Below, piece by piece: positions 52,629 to 61,078 of a stretch of 64,000 nt of DNA. The notes under the pieces are model-generated. The model did not search any database. It saw only the letters and a program-made list of their open reading frames with translations, and was not told the DNA's origin. Source of the DNA: an uncultured bacterium (GTDB taxonomy: Bacteria > Cyanobacteriota > Vampirovibrionia > Gastranaerophilales > Gastranaerophilaceae); contig CADBUY010000015.1 of the NCBI GenBank assembly GCA_902797965.1, positions 20,251 through 84,250 on the forward strand, read 5' to 3'. Position 1 is the first letter of the stretch. Each line of letters begins with the position of its first letter. The position numbers and the translations under genes are program-made.

Positions 52629-53975
52629 ATGGCAAATTATCATTTTATAGCAATAGGCGGAATTGGTATGAGCGGATTAGCAAAATACCTTATAGAAGAA
52701 GGTCATACTGTTTCCGGTTCGGATATAACAGACACAAAATATGTTGATAAATTAAGAAAACTCGGAGCGACTATTCATATTGGTCATAGTGCAGAAAACG
52801 TACCTGATGATTCAATCGTTGTTGTTAGCTCTGCTATTAGAAAAGATAATCCTGAAGTATTACAAGCAATGTCCAAAGGCTTAAAAATATATCACCGTTC
52901 AGGATTGCTCAGAAAAGTTTCAGAATCGGCACAGGAAAAAGGGAAATGCTTTATTGGTTTTTCCGGAACTCATGGAAAAACTACAACAAGCGGTTTATGC
53001 TCATTTGTTCTTGATAAAGCAGGTCTCGAGCCTTCTTTTGTAGATGGAGGAATTGTTCCGGGGTTAGACACAAATGCACAGCATAAAGACGGGAATTTCT
53101 TTGTAGCAGAGCTCGATGAAAGTGATGGAACTATCATTAAATATTCTCCGGATATTTTGGTTATAAATAATCTGGAAGAAGATCATTTAGACTTCTACAA
53201 AAACGGAATGAGTGACCTTATTAAAACTTTCAATATTGCAATATCAAATTCTAAAAAAGTTATTGTGAATATTGACAATAAAGGTACACAATCACTTAGC
53301 GGAAACTTCATTACATTTGGATTAAATGAAAATGCTGACTACTCTGCAAAAAATATTATTTACACTAAAGAATGCACAACATTTGATTTATATCACAAGA
53401 ATGAATTTATAACATCAATAAAAATTCAGTTATCAGGAATTCACAATGTTTACAACACTCTTGCCGTAATAGCAGCTTTGAGTGAAGCTAATGTTAATAT
53501 TAACGACATAAAAGATTACTTTGTTGAATTTACCGGAATGGGAAGAAGATTTCAAAAAGTCTGCGAATTAGACGGAATAGAAGTCTTTGATGACTATGCA
53601 CATCACCCGACTGAAATAAAAGCAACTCTTGATGCAGCTGCTTCAAAATTTGGAAAAGAAAACATTGTAGCAGTATTTCAACCTCACAGATACACAAGAT
53701 TAAAAGGCTTGTGGAATGAATTCAAAACTGCATTTGAAGAAGCAGGCAGAGTTATTGTTACAGACGTTTATGCAGCTTCGGAAGACCCTATTGATGGTAT
53801 TAACAGCAAACTTTTTGCAGAAGACCTTAGCGGTTCAGAATACCTTTCAGGAAGCATTGGTGATGTTGCAAGAAAACTCCTGCCTTCACTACATGACGGG
53901 AATGTCGTAATTGGTCTTGGAGCCGGAACAATAACTGTTTTAGGTAAAGAACTGGAAAAAGAATATAAAGAATAA
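52629..53975 (+). CDS. murC: UDP-N-acetylmuramate--L-alanine ligase
   Basis: A 448-residue Mur ligase that adds L-Ala to UDP-MurNAc. It starts MANYHFIAIGGIGMSGLAK, with the ATP motif SGTHGKTTTSG near 108-118 and the C-terminal FDDYAHHPTEI near 315-325. I choose the ATG at 52629, which has GGAG nine bases upstream; an in-frame TTG at 52614 overlaps that site and adds five residues. It is first in a murC-murB-ddl-ftsQ block. Confidence 0.96.
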   Translation: MANYHFIAIGGIGMSGLAKYLIEEGHTVSGSDITDTKYVDKLRKLGATIHIGHSAENVPDDSIVVVSSAIRKDNPEVLQAMSKGLKIYHRSGLLRKVSESAQEKGKCFIGFSGTHGKTTTSGLCSFVLDKAGLEPSFVDGGIVPGLDTNAQHKDGNFFVAELDESDGTIIKYSPDILVINNLEEDHLDFYKNGMSDLIKTFNIAISNSKKVIVNIDNKGTQSLSGNFITFGLNENADYSAKNIIYTKECTTFDLYHKNEFITSIKIQLSGIHNVYNTLAVIAALSEANVNINDIKDYFVEFTGMGRRFQKVCELDGIEVFDDYAHHPTEIKATLDAAASKFGKENIVAVFQPHRYTRLKGLWNEFKTAFEEAGRVIVTDVYAASEDPIDGINSKLFAEDLSGSEYLSGSIGDVARKLLPSLHDGNVVIGLGAGTITVLGKELEKEYKE

Positions 53976-53998
53976 GAAAAAGATTGCGGAGAGCTAAA

Positions 53999-54895
53999 TT
54001 GCAAATAGAAGAGAATTTTGATATAAAAAAATACACAACATACAAAATTGGCGGAAAAGTTAAAAAAGTTTTTTTTCCTGAAAATCAATCCGAATTTGTA
54101 GAACTTCTTAATAAGATTGATAACTACATTGTTCTCGGTAATTGTTCAAATGTTTTAATATCTTCTAACGGATACAACGGAAATATCATTTTAACAACAA
54201 AGCTTAATATGTTTGAATTCAGAGGATTAAAGGTGTTTGCTTCATGCGGTGTTAAGGGTCCTCTGCTTTCTCAAAAAGCAGCTGAACAAGGGTTAAGCGG
54301 GTTTGAATTTATGATTGGATTCCCCGGTTCAATTGGCGGAAGCATTTATATGAACGCAGGTGCTCATGGTCAATCTATATCAGATACGCTTGTTCAATGC
54401 TGTTTATATGATAAAAACGCAAAAGAAGTTGTATATAAAACAAAACAGGAAATGAACTTCGGATACAGGCATTCACTTCTGCAAGATGAAAGGTATATTC
54501 TTCTTCATGCAGAATTTGACCTGCAAAAATCTCCAACTGAAGAGATAAAAGCTCTTATGGACAGAAATCTTGAATTCAGAAAAAACATTCAACCGTCACT
54601 TGCTCATCCGAACGCCGGCAGCGTTTTTAAAAATCCGGAGAACGATTCTGCGGGAAGATTGTTGGATAAAGCCGGAGTAAAAGCATTTGATTTACCACAG
54701 GCAAAAGTCTGGGATAATCACGCAAATTTTATTATTAATAAGGGAGATGCAACATCAGAAGATATTCTGACACTTATGGTAATGATGTATAATGCAGTAA
54801 AAAAACAATACACCATTGAACTTACTCCCGAAATTTTGTTTATTGGTGATAAGACTAAAAAAGAGGAAGAATTATGGAATATATTGTGCCATTAG
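53999..54895 (+). CDS. murB: UDP-N-acetylenolpyruvoylglucosamine reductase
   Basis: A 298-residue FAD enzyme that reduces enolpyruvyl-UDP-GlcNAc. TTYKIGGKVK, LGNCSNVLIS, the FAD segment GFEFMIGFPGSIGGSIYMNAGAHG and PNAGSVFKNP with the catalytic Ser are present; this is a type II-sized MurB. The preferred start is TTG at 53999, with GGAGAG five bases upstream; a TTG at 53984 is the alternative. It overlaps ddl by 22 bp. Confidence 0.94.
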   Translation: MQIEENFDIKKYTTYKIGGKVKKVFFPENQSEFVELLNKIDNYIVLGNCSNVLISSNGYNGNIILTTKLNMFEFRGLKVFASCGVKGPLLSQKAAEQGLSGFEFMIGFPGSIGGSIYMNAGAHGQSISDTLVQCCLYDKNAKEVVYKTKQEMNFGYRHSLLQDERYILLHAEFDLQKSPTEEIKALMDRNLEFRKNIQPSLAHPNAGSVFKNPENDSAGRLLDKAGVKAFDLPQAKVWDNHANFIINKGDATSEDILTLMVMMYNAVKKQYTIELTPEILFIGDKTKKEEELWNILCH

Positions 54896-55812
54896 AAGCA
54901 AAAATTGCAGTATTATGCGGTGGAATGTCATCCGAAAGAGAAGTTTCTCTTCGTTCGGGCAAGAATGTTCTTGGCGCTCTTGAAAGACTTGGATATAAAA
55001 ATGCCAAACTTGTTGATGTTTCTCCAAATGTTATGAACGATCTTAAAGGATTTGAATACGCATACAATACAATGCATGGCAAATACGGAGAAGACGGATG
55101 CATACAAGGTATTTTAGAAATACTAAAAATACCTTATACAGGCTGCGGCGTTATGTCCAGTGCAATTTGTATGAACAAAGAATATACAAAAAGAATTCTT
55201 GCTACTTGCAAAGATATTCCATTAATTAAATCAGTATTTGTAAAGAAAAACGAAGATATACAAAAAGCTGTTGAAGGACTTCAATATCCACTTATCACAA
55301 AACCTGTATCAGAAGGTTCGAGTTTTGGAATGACAAAAGTTAACAAACCGGAAGAACTTGAAGCTGCATATAATGAAGCCATAAAATATAATGATGATGT
55401 ATTAATAGAAGAATTTATTGACGGATTCTTTGTAACAGTCGGTGTTTTGGGGAAACAAGGTGAAGAATTTGCTACAGAAATCTTAGAAATAAGAACAAAA
55501 ACAGAATGGTACGATTTTGATGCTAAATATACCAAAGGCTTATCGACATTTATTGTTCCTGCAACCGGACTAAGTAAAGATGCAACAGAACAAGTTAAAA
55601 ATATTGCAGTAAAGGCACATCAAACAGCAGGGTGCAGCGGCGTGTCCAGAGTTGATTTTATGATTAAAGACAATAAACCATACTTTCTTGAAATAAACAC
55701 TAATCCGGGCATGACCGATACAAGCGATTTACCTGCACAAGCGAAAGTTATGGGTATTGATTATGACCACCTTGTTTTAATGATACTAAACAGTGTAGGA
55801 CTTAATAAATAA
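54874..55812 (+). CDS. ddl: D-alanine--D-alanine ligase
   Basis: A 312-residue ATP-grasp enzyme that makes D-Ala-D-Ala. IAVLCGGMSSEREVSLRSG, YNTMHGKYGEDGCIQGILE, PLITKPVSEGSSFGMTKV and FLEINTNPGMTDTSDLPAQA are all typical. A Tyr at the end of GILEILKIPYTG suggests normal D-Ala rather than D-Lac specificity. It starts within murB and meets ftsQ at TAATG. Confidence 0.95.
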   Translation: MEYIVPLEAKIAVLCGGMSSEREVSLRSGKNVLGALERLGYKNAKLVDVSPNVMNDLKGFEYAYNTMHGKYGEDGCIQGILEILKIPYTGCGVMSSAICMNKEYTKRILATCKDIPLIKSVFVKKNEDIQKAVEGLQYPLITKPVSEGSSFGMTKVNKPEELEAAYNEAIKYNDDVLIEEFIDGFFVTVGVLGKQGEEFATEILEIRTKTEWYDFDAKYTKGLSTFIVPATGLSKDATEQVKNIAVKAHQTAGCSGVSRVDFMIKDNKPYFLEINTNPGMTDTSDLPAQAKVMGIDYDHLVLMILNSVGLNK

Positions 55813-56666
55813 TGTCAGACGAAGAACTTCAACAGCCAAGACGTTTAGAAAGACGTCGATATAAACAGAAAAAACTTGAACGTCAGGTTAGAAAATCACG
55901 ACGCAGACTTAATCGTTTACGAGTGCTATGGAAGTTTTTTATCCTTGTCACTCTTGTAACTCTATGCTGCATGCTTCTTAAACTGCCTCAATGGCGGTTA
56001 CACACAAATGCTTTTGACAATCTTGACAGTCCCGCATTACAAGTTGTAAATAATAAAATAGTTCCGCCACAAAAAATTTTGTCAGCTTTAAGACGAAATA
56101 AGGTATCAACAAGACCTATATTCTTAGTTAAAACTGACAACTTAAAAGAAAGCATAAAGCAGCTGGAGCCGGTTCAAGATGTTTATATCAGGCGTTTTTG
56201 GTTTCCTGCCAGACTGAAAATAATTATTATAGAAAGAACTCCTGCTCTAACAATAGCTCCGGAAATTGAAGTTCCGCCAATAGCATTCTTCTCATCAGAC
56301 GGGAAACTAATCGGACGCGACTACATGCCATTACCACCCGAGTTTAAAACTGTCCGCATTATTACATACGGTGTCGGTGATGATTACAGAAGCTGGGACA
56401 GAACCAAAGTGAATAACTTTAAAAAACTTGCAATGCTTGTCGAAGATGCTTCAGGAGAGCAGGTTGAATATATTGATTATCGTGATCCAAAAGACGTATA
56501 TGTTAAAATACCTACAGTTAATATAAGAGTCGGAAGTTTTAATGCAGGAGTTTATGATAAAATTCAAAGATTAAGAACTCTTGTACCACAGGTCAAAATG
56601 CTAAACAAAAAGATTAAATATCTTGATTTAAGATGGGATTCAAACTTTATAAAACTTGATGAATAG
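55812..56666 (+). CDS. ftsQ: FtsQ-type POTRA-domain divisome protein
   Basis: A 284-residue single-pass membrane protein. The N-terminus is a highly basic cytosolic tail (residues 1-35, Arg/Lys/Gln rich), then a membrane helix (about 39-57), a POTRA domain (about 75-145, VVNNKIVPPQKILSAL ... EPVQDVYIRRFWFPARLKIIIIERTPALTI) and a beta domain. FtsQ recruits FtsL/B and FtsW/I to the septum. The position after ddl matches the dcw cluster, although ftsA and ftsZ do not follow. Confidence 0.88.
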   Translation: MSDEELQQPRRLERRRYKQKKLERQVRKSRRRLNRLRVLWKFFILVTLVTLCCMLLKLPQWRLHTNAFDNLDSPALQVVNNKIVPPQKILSALRRNKVSTRPIFLVKTDNLKESIKQLEPVQDVYIRRFWFPARLKIIIIERTPALTIAPEIEVPPIAFFSSDGKLIGRDYMPLPPEFKTVRIITYGVGDDYRSWDRTKVNNFKKLAMLVEDASGEQVEYIDYRDPKDVYVKIPTVNIRVGSFNAGVYDKIQRLRTLVPQVKMLNKKIKYLDLRWDSNFIKLDE

Positions 56667-56695
56667 TTAAAAACTGTATCAAAGAGGGATTTTTT

Positions 56696-57781
56696 ATGCC
56701 AAATGCCTGTTATATTCATATTCCTTTTTGTAACGGGAATAAATGTAAGTACTGTAACTTTATATCCTTTAACAAACCCGAGCTTATTAAAGGATACATT
56801 TATTCTTTGCTAAAAGAAATCAACGAGAATTATCAGGGTGAAAAACTCAATACTTTATATTTTGGTGGGGGAACACCTTCACTTGTTCCTGTAAATTTAC
56901 TGCAAAAAATTATCAATAAATTCTCTTTTTCCGAAAACGCAGAAATAACACTTGAATTAAATCCTGAAAACGGAAACGAAGAATATATTAAAGAACTAAA
57001 ACAAATTGGTTTTAATCGATTAAGCATTGGTTCACAAACATTTGATGATAACTTACTAAAATTAATAGGAAGACGACACAACTCCCATCAAATAATAGAA
57101 ACTGTTAATCTTGCTAAAAAATCAGGTTTTAAAAATATTAGTCTTGATTTAATTTATGGACTTCCTAACCAAACAACCGATAATATAAAGGAAGATTTAG
57201 CTAAATTTTTATCACTTGATATTCAACACATATCAACATACGGACTAAAAATTGAGGGAGGTTCACTATGGGGAACATTACCTCCTGACAATCTTCCTGA
57301 TGAAGATACACAGGCTGATATGTATGAGATTATAAATAAAATATTAGTTCAAGCAGGATTTAACAGATATGAAGTCAGTAATTTTGCAAAAAACAGTTTT
57401 GAGTCAAAACATAACCTGACTTACTGGAATAATGAAGAATACTACGGTTTTGGAGTTTCAGCACATGGTTATGTAAACGGTTTAAGGTACTCAAATTATT
57501 GCACATTAGAAGAATACATGGATAAACCAACAATCCGAGAATACGGCAGGGTTCTAAACCAAAAAGAAATGCTAGAAGAAGAGATTTTTTTGGGTTTTCG
57601 TAAGACAGAAGGAGTTAATACACAGAAAATTCTTGAAAAATTTAATGTCATATTTGATAAAAAGTATAGAAAAGTACTGGAAAAATACTCTGACTATATA
57701 ATAAAAACCGACAAGGGTTATGCTTTTAATCTCAAGGGAACTATGTTAAGCAACGAAATCCTACCGGAATTTTTAGAATAA
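56696..57781 (+). CDS. hemW: HemW-type radical SAM protein with unusual Cys spacing
   Basis: A 361-residue protein similar to HemW and HemN-like coproporphyrinogen oxidases; HemW is a heme chaperone. It starts ACYIHIPFCNGNKCKYCNF. YFGGGTPSLVP, NPENGNEEYIKELKQIGFNRLSIGSQTF and SLDLIYGLPNQT are conserved. The cluster motif is C12-x4-C17-x2-C20 instead of the usual Cx3Cx2C. The neighbouring residues are conserved, so a one-residue insertion is the simplest reading. Confidence 0.88.
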   Translation: MPNACYIHIPFCNGNKCKYCNFISFNKPELIKGYIYSLLKEINENYQGEKLNTLYFGGGTPSLVPVNLLQKIINKFSFSENAEITLELNPENGNEEYIKELKQIGFNRLSIGSQTFDDNLLKLIGRRHNSHQIIETVNLAKKSGFKNISLDLIYGLPNQTTDNIKEDLAKFLSLDIQHISTYGLKIEGGSLWGTLPPDNLPDEDTQADMYEIINKILVQAGFNRYEVSNFAKNSFESKHNLTYWNNEEYYGFGVSAHGYVNGLRYSNYCTLEEYMDKPTIREYGRVLNQKEMLEEEIFLGFRKTEGVNTQKILEKFNVIFDKKYRKVLEKYSDYIIKTDKGYAFNLKGTMLSNEILPEFLE

Positions 57782-57787
57782 GTTTAA

Positions 57788-57994
57788 CTATTGATTAAAC
57801 AAATTCCCAAAATTAAAATCTTGGTCAAAAATTCCACCTGAAGTTATTACAGATGGTGTTGGTTCAGCACCTTCCCTTGCTGCAGCTTGCTGCTCTAATT
57901 GTTCTTGCCTTGTTATTGTTGATAATTGACCTATAGCTTTATTTAAGGCAGAAACTAAATCCATATAATCTTTGTACTGAGCTAACGCAGCCAT
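57788..57994 (-). CDS. Small unrecognised helical protein
   Basis: A 68-residue protein: an amphipathic helix (residues 3-45, YKDYMDLVSALNKAIGQL) with a Gln/Ala-rich part, then a Gly/Asn/Phe-rich tail. The ribosome site is weak (TTAGAG). It converges on hemW with a 6-bp gap. No family is recognised. Confidence 0.45.
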   Translation of the reverse strand: MAALAQYKDYMDLVSALNKAIGQLSTITRQEQLEQQAAAREGAEPTPSVITSGGIFDQDFNFGNLFNQ

Positions 57995-58041
57995 AATCTC
58001 TAATTCGTTTCATAGTTACAATTTATTACAAAAATCAAATA

Positions 58042-58080
58042 AAAAGAGGGAAACCACAAACTTTAGTTTCCCTCTTTTTA
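58042..58080 (-). terminator. Intrinsic terminator of malQ
   Basis: AAAAAGAGGGAAAC pairs with GTTTCCCTCTTTTT around an 11-base loop, 17 bp after the malQ stop, with a T run on the minus strand. Confidence 0.9.
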
Positions 58081-58096
58081 TTTATTCATTACTGTT

Positions 58097-59965
58097 TTAT
58101 AACTTATTAATCAGTGCCGAATGCTTGTCTGCAAATGCCTTTCCTCTTGATAAAATTGCCTGCTTTAGAATTGCCTGCAAATCAATTGGAGTCATTTCCT
58201 TATAGTTATTTGGAAGTCTTAATGACCAGTTTTGGTCACCGGATGTTCCGGGTGTATTATAAGTTTCATTTATCTGGAAGAAGTCAGTAAAGAACATTTG
58301 AACATTTTTAGCTTTTGAAGCAAAGATTTCCACCAGTTTTATAAATGTCAAATATTCTTTATCCTGAGTTAATCTTACGATAATATCATCCTTGTTATCG
58401 GCTTCTGCAAACAAATCCTCTACCAAGTTTTTAGCATGCAGGTATCCTTCGTGGGTATTTATCATTGATTCTGCCCAAGTCGCAATAGGATTATTATCGT
58501 GAGTTCCAACCATATTCCAAACATTTTCTGTAATATTTTTACATCTGTATGGATGTGCCGGTTTTTCCGGAACAACAAACTGGGTCAATCTCATGCCCTG
58601 TAATCCGTATTTTTTCATTACAGCATCAACAGGATTGGTAAGTGTACCCAAGTCTTCACAAACAATTGCATTCTTGTCTAATCCGCATTCTTTGGCAGCT
58701 GCTATAACAATTTTTTCAATCAATCTGCCATAAAGTTCAATTTGTTTATCGGATAAAGATTTTACTCTTTTTTCTTTATCAGCTTCCAGAGTCCAATCCA
58801 AATCCTCTTCTCTTGCAATTGCATATTTTTTAAGTTCAGGGTGTTCCGGTGAAGAATATAATCTGCCTGCACCTTCTTCACACATAGGTTTTTTACCTGC
58901 TTTATATACCCATGGGTCAATCAAACCAACAATATGGTCTATTCTTACACCTCCCGGGTTATCCTTAAACATTTTTTTGTACAAGTTCTTCATTAGGATT
59001 CCACCCTCGCCTAATGAACCATCTTCTTTATACATTTTATCAGGATCCATAACAGGGAATCCCCACGCTTGTCCGTCTTTTGAGAAGTAATCAGGAGGAC
59101 ATCCCAAAAACCATCCGTCTAAGAATAATGACTGATATGCCCAAGCATCTCTATCCGAAAATGCTACCTGACGATCCGCAATCATTTTTATTCCTTTAGA
59201 TAGAGCATATTTCTTTGTTGCTTCATTCTGTTTTTCCAACACAAACTGACAGAACTTATAGAACTCAATCTCATCTGAATATTTTTCTTTTATCTCATTT
59301 ATTCTTTTTGCAAAAGATTTCTTTTCTTCGTCATTTTTAGGATTCAACAATCTCTTATCAGTTTCATTTTTCCACACATACCAGTAATCATTATTATTTT
59401 CTATGGATAGCGCTTCATACAAAGAATCATTCTCAAGCCAAAATTCATTTTCTTTTTTAAAATGTTCAAATTCTCTTTTCAGATGAGAAGCAAAGAATCC
59501 GCCATGTTCTTTTTTCTTAAAGTTTTCCCATGCCTCTTTTAATGCTTCATTTTGAGCTTTAAAAATATAAGAGTAACAAGTTCTTCCTGTATTTTGTTTT
59601 GGATTGTTTGATACTACTTTTTTGAATGTATCTTCAGAAAGAATAGAATCCCATTCCTTTTCTGTTAACTGTTTTAAATCAATAAATAAAGGATTTCCTG
59701 AAAAAATAGTTCCGGTATAAGGAGAAGAGTCAGAACCTTTTGTTTTGCCGGCAGGTCCAAGTTGAAGTGCATTAAATATTCCTGAAGCATAATCTATAAG
59801 AGAATGTCCTGCTTTAGAATTATATGTTCCAAAACCGGTATCTTCACCGTCTACAGATGGAAAACTGCTTCCATGAATAATAAGTGCCAGGTTTTCTTTT
59901 CCTAAAACTTTCAAAGCCTCACTTACAAGTTTAGCGTCATTTTTTTGTGATGTTAAACAAACCAT
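58097..59965 (-). CDS. malQ: 4-alpha-glucanotransferase (GH77)
   Basis: A 622-residue amylomaltase-type enzyme that transfers alpha-1,4-glucan chains in glycogen or maltodextrin metabolism. The nucleophile Asp is in GGVRIDHIVGLID, the acid/base Glu in IVCEDLGTL and the third Asp in GTHDNNPIATW; SGDQNWSLRLP is the C-terminal signature. It is longer than the usual 500-residue enzyme because of helical insertions between residues about 120 and 240. The unusual N-terminus ALIIHGSSFPSVDGEDTG replaces the common LHPTSLPG. Confidence 0.93.
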   Translation of the reverse strand: MVCLTSQKNDAKLVSEALKVLGKENLALIIHGSSFPSVDGEDTGFGTYNSKAGHSLIDYASGIFNALQLGPAGKTKGSDSSPYTGTIFSGNPLFIDLKQLTEKEWDSILSEDTFKKVVSNNPKQNTGRTCYSYIFKAQNEALKEAWENFKKKEHGGFFASHLKREFEHFKKENEFWLENDSLYEALSIENNNDYWYVWKNETDKRLLNPKNDEEKKSFAKRINEIKEKYSDEIEFYKFCQFVLEKQNEATKKYALSKGIKMIADRQVAFSDRDAWAYQSLFLDGWFLGCPPDYFSKDGQAWGFPVMDPDKMYKEDGSLGEGGILMKNLYKKMFKDNPGGVRIDHIVGLIDPWVYKAGKKPMCEEGAGRLYSSPEHPELKKYAIAREEDLDWTLEADKEKRVKSLSDKQIELYGRLIEKIVIAAAKECGLDKNAIVCEDLGTLTNPVDAVMKKYGLQGMRLTQFVVPEKPAHPYRCKNITENVWNMVGTHDNNPIATWAESMINTHEGYLHAKNLVEDLFAEADNKDDIIVRLTQDKEYLTFIKLVEIFASKAKNVQMFFTDFFQINETYNTPGTSGDQNWSLRLPNNYKEMTPIDLQAILKQAILSRGKAFADKHSALINKL

Positions 59966-60398
59966 ATAATACTCCTTTTCTTCTTATAACATTGAGTTTA
60001 CCATTAGCACAGTTGAATTTCAATAATATGTTAAGTAAAAAGAGCGATTATTAAAATCGTTCTTTTTACCAATTAAATTTTTTTGTCCGTTTTGCTCTAA
60101 AGGGGGTAAATTTATAATTGGCAAATTTTCCTATATTCTTTTGAGCAGTTTGGTCGGAAAGAAACAAGGGTAGGTTGGGCATACCTGCGCAACACCACTA
60201 AATTGTAATGGTCGAAATACAATTTTTCAAACTTCTCCAAAAGTGACTATTCTTGCTTTTTTACTTATTTTTTGCACTATTCTTGTATACTTTTGCACAG
60301 AAATGCACTCAAGAGTTATTGTTGGGTTGAAAACCCAACCTACACAACTAAAAATTGCCTAATTTTTGAAAATAATTTACAAAACTTTACATTCCCCA
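59966..60398. other. Intergenic region with hairpins and GTAGG-type repeats
   Basis: No gene. A 12-bp hairpin AAAAAGAGCGAT/ATCGTTCTTTTT (60037-60067) can act as a terminator on either strand, perhaps for the 153-residue gene. A GTAGGTTGGGCATACCTGCG unit (60170-60192) and a GTTGGGTTGAAAACCCAACC unit (60318-60342) are REP-like palindromes of the group bounding the HEPN/MNT cassette. Confidence 0.6.
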
Positions 60399-60426
60399 TT
60401 GAAAAATGGCTAAAATCCTTTATAAT
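60399..60426 (+). promoter_or_regulatory. Sigma-70 promoter of the small RNA gene
   Basis: TTGAAA (60399-60404) and TATAAT (60421-60426) are 16 bp apart. Transcription would start about 60433, one base before the first paired base of the RNA element. Confidence 0.65.
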
Positions 60427-60433
60427 ATAAATA

Positions 60434-60519
60434 GATAGTTTTGATACGGTAAATCTTGCAACCGGACCAACTGGTGACAGTGGGAAAGCTAAGTCCACAT
60501 AATCAAAGCTATCTTTTTT
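60434..60519 (+). ncRNA. Candidate small structured RNA gene of about 85 nt
   Basis: A 12-bp closing stem (GATAGTTTTGAT at 60434-60445 with ATCAAAGCTATC at 60502-60513, one G-U) is followed at once by six T residues. Inside are CGGT/ACCG (60447-60464), ACC/GGT (60466-60475) and GTGGG/TCCAC (60480-60498) stems, giving a multi-branched fold. A promoter is placed exactly at its 5' end. It is not a tRNA, 6S, SRP or tmRNA, and I cannot match it to a known riboswitch. The only gene nearby converges from the other side, so it is likely a stand-alone sRNA. Confidence 0.6.
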
Positions 60520-60524
60520 ATTGG

Positions 60525-60986
60525 CTAATATTTTTCGTATCGTTCTTGCTCAAGCAAGTGAAACGATTTTATATAATTTTCATCCTTATTTTTGGTTGTT
60601 TTAATAACTAATTTATAGAATTTATTATCTGCTTTGAATAACATTACATCATAACCATTTTTTGATTTAACTATTTTGTCAGGTTTTGATGATATTAACG
60701 GAATTCTTTTGTAATCTTCAAAAGTTACATCAGAATGTACAAGTAAATTCTTTACTAAATTTTCAATAGAAAATTTTAAAATATTGCTATTTGTATCAAG
60801 TATTGTTATTACATCTTTGCTGATAAATCCAATTTTTATAAATCCTCTTAAATCTGATTTATATACATTGTTTCTTGCATATTCTACTCTTTCTCCAGCA
60901 AGAAAGCCACTAGTTTTAGATTTTATATTAGAAACTAAATTATAACCATAATTATAAAATTCTTGAAAATCTTTAAATTCTTTCAT
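60525..60986 (-). CDS. Possible PBECR-type (barnase/EndoU/colicin E5-D/RelE-like) nuclease
   Basis: A 153-residue protein. The C-terminal part (about 80-145: VTFEDYKRIPLISSKPDKIV, DVMLFKADNKFYKLVIKTT and YIKSFHLL) has the helix-turn-strand order of phage PBECR domains. No antitoxin or phage genes flank it. The assignment is by pattern only. It lies immediately next to, and convergent with, the small RNA gene. Confidence 0.5.
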   Translation of the reverse strand: MKEFKDFQEFYNYGYNLVSNIKSKTSGFLAGERVEYARNNVYKSDLRGFIKIGFISKDVITILDTNSNILKFSIENLVKNLLVHSDVTFEDYKRIPLISSKPDKIVKSKNGYDVMLFKADNKFYKLVIKTTKNKDENYIKSFHLLEQERYEKY

Positions 60987-61078
60987 ACAAAGATTTTAGC
61001 ATAAAATTCGTAAGTTCAAATTTTACAAGGTCAAAATTAGTGTTCTTTCTTCTCAAACCGACTGTTATTTTGCACTAA

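Noticed and set aside
60434..60513. Riboswitch (c-di-GMP, cobalamin or ZTP type)
   Set aside because: Short words such as GGGAAAGC recall parts of known aptamers, but conserved cores do not match and no plus-strand gene follows the terminator.
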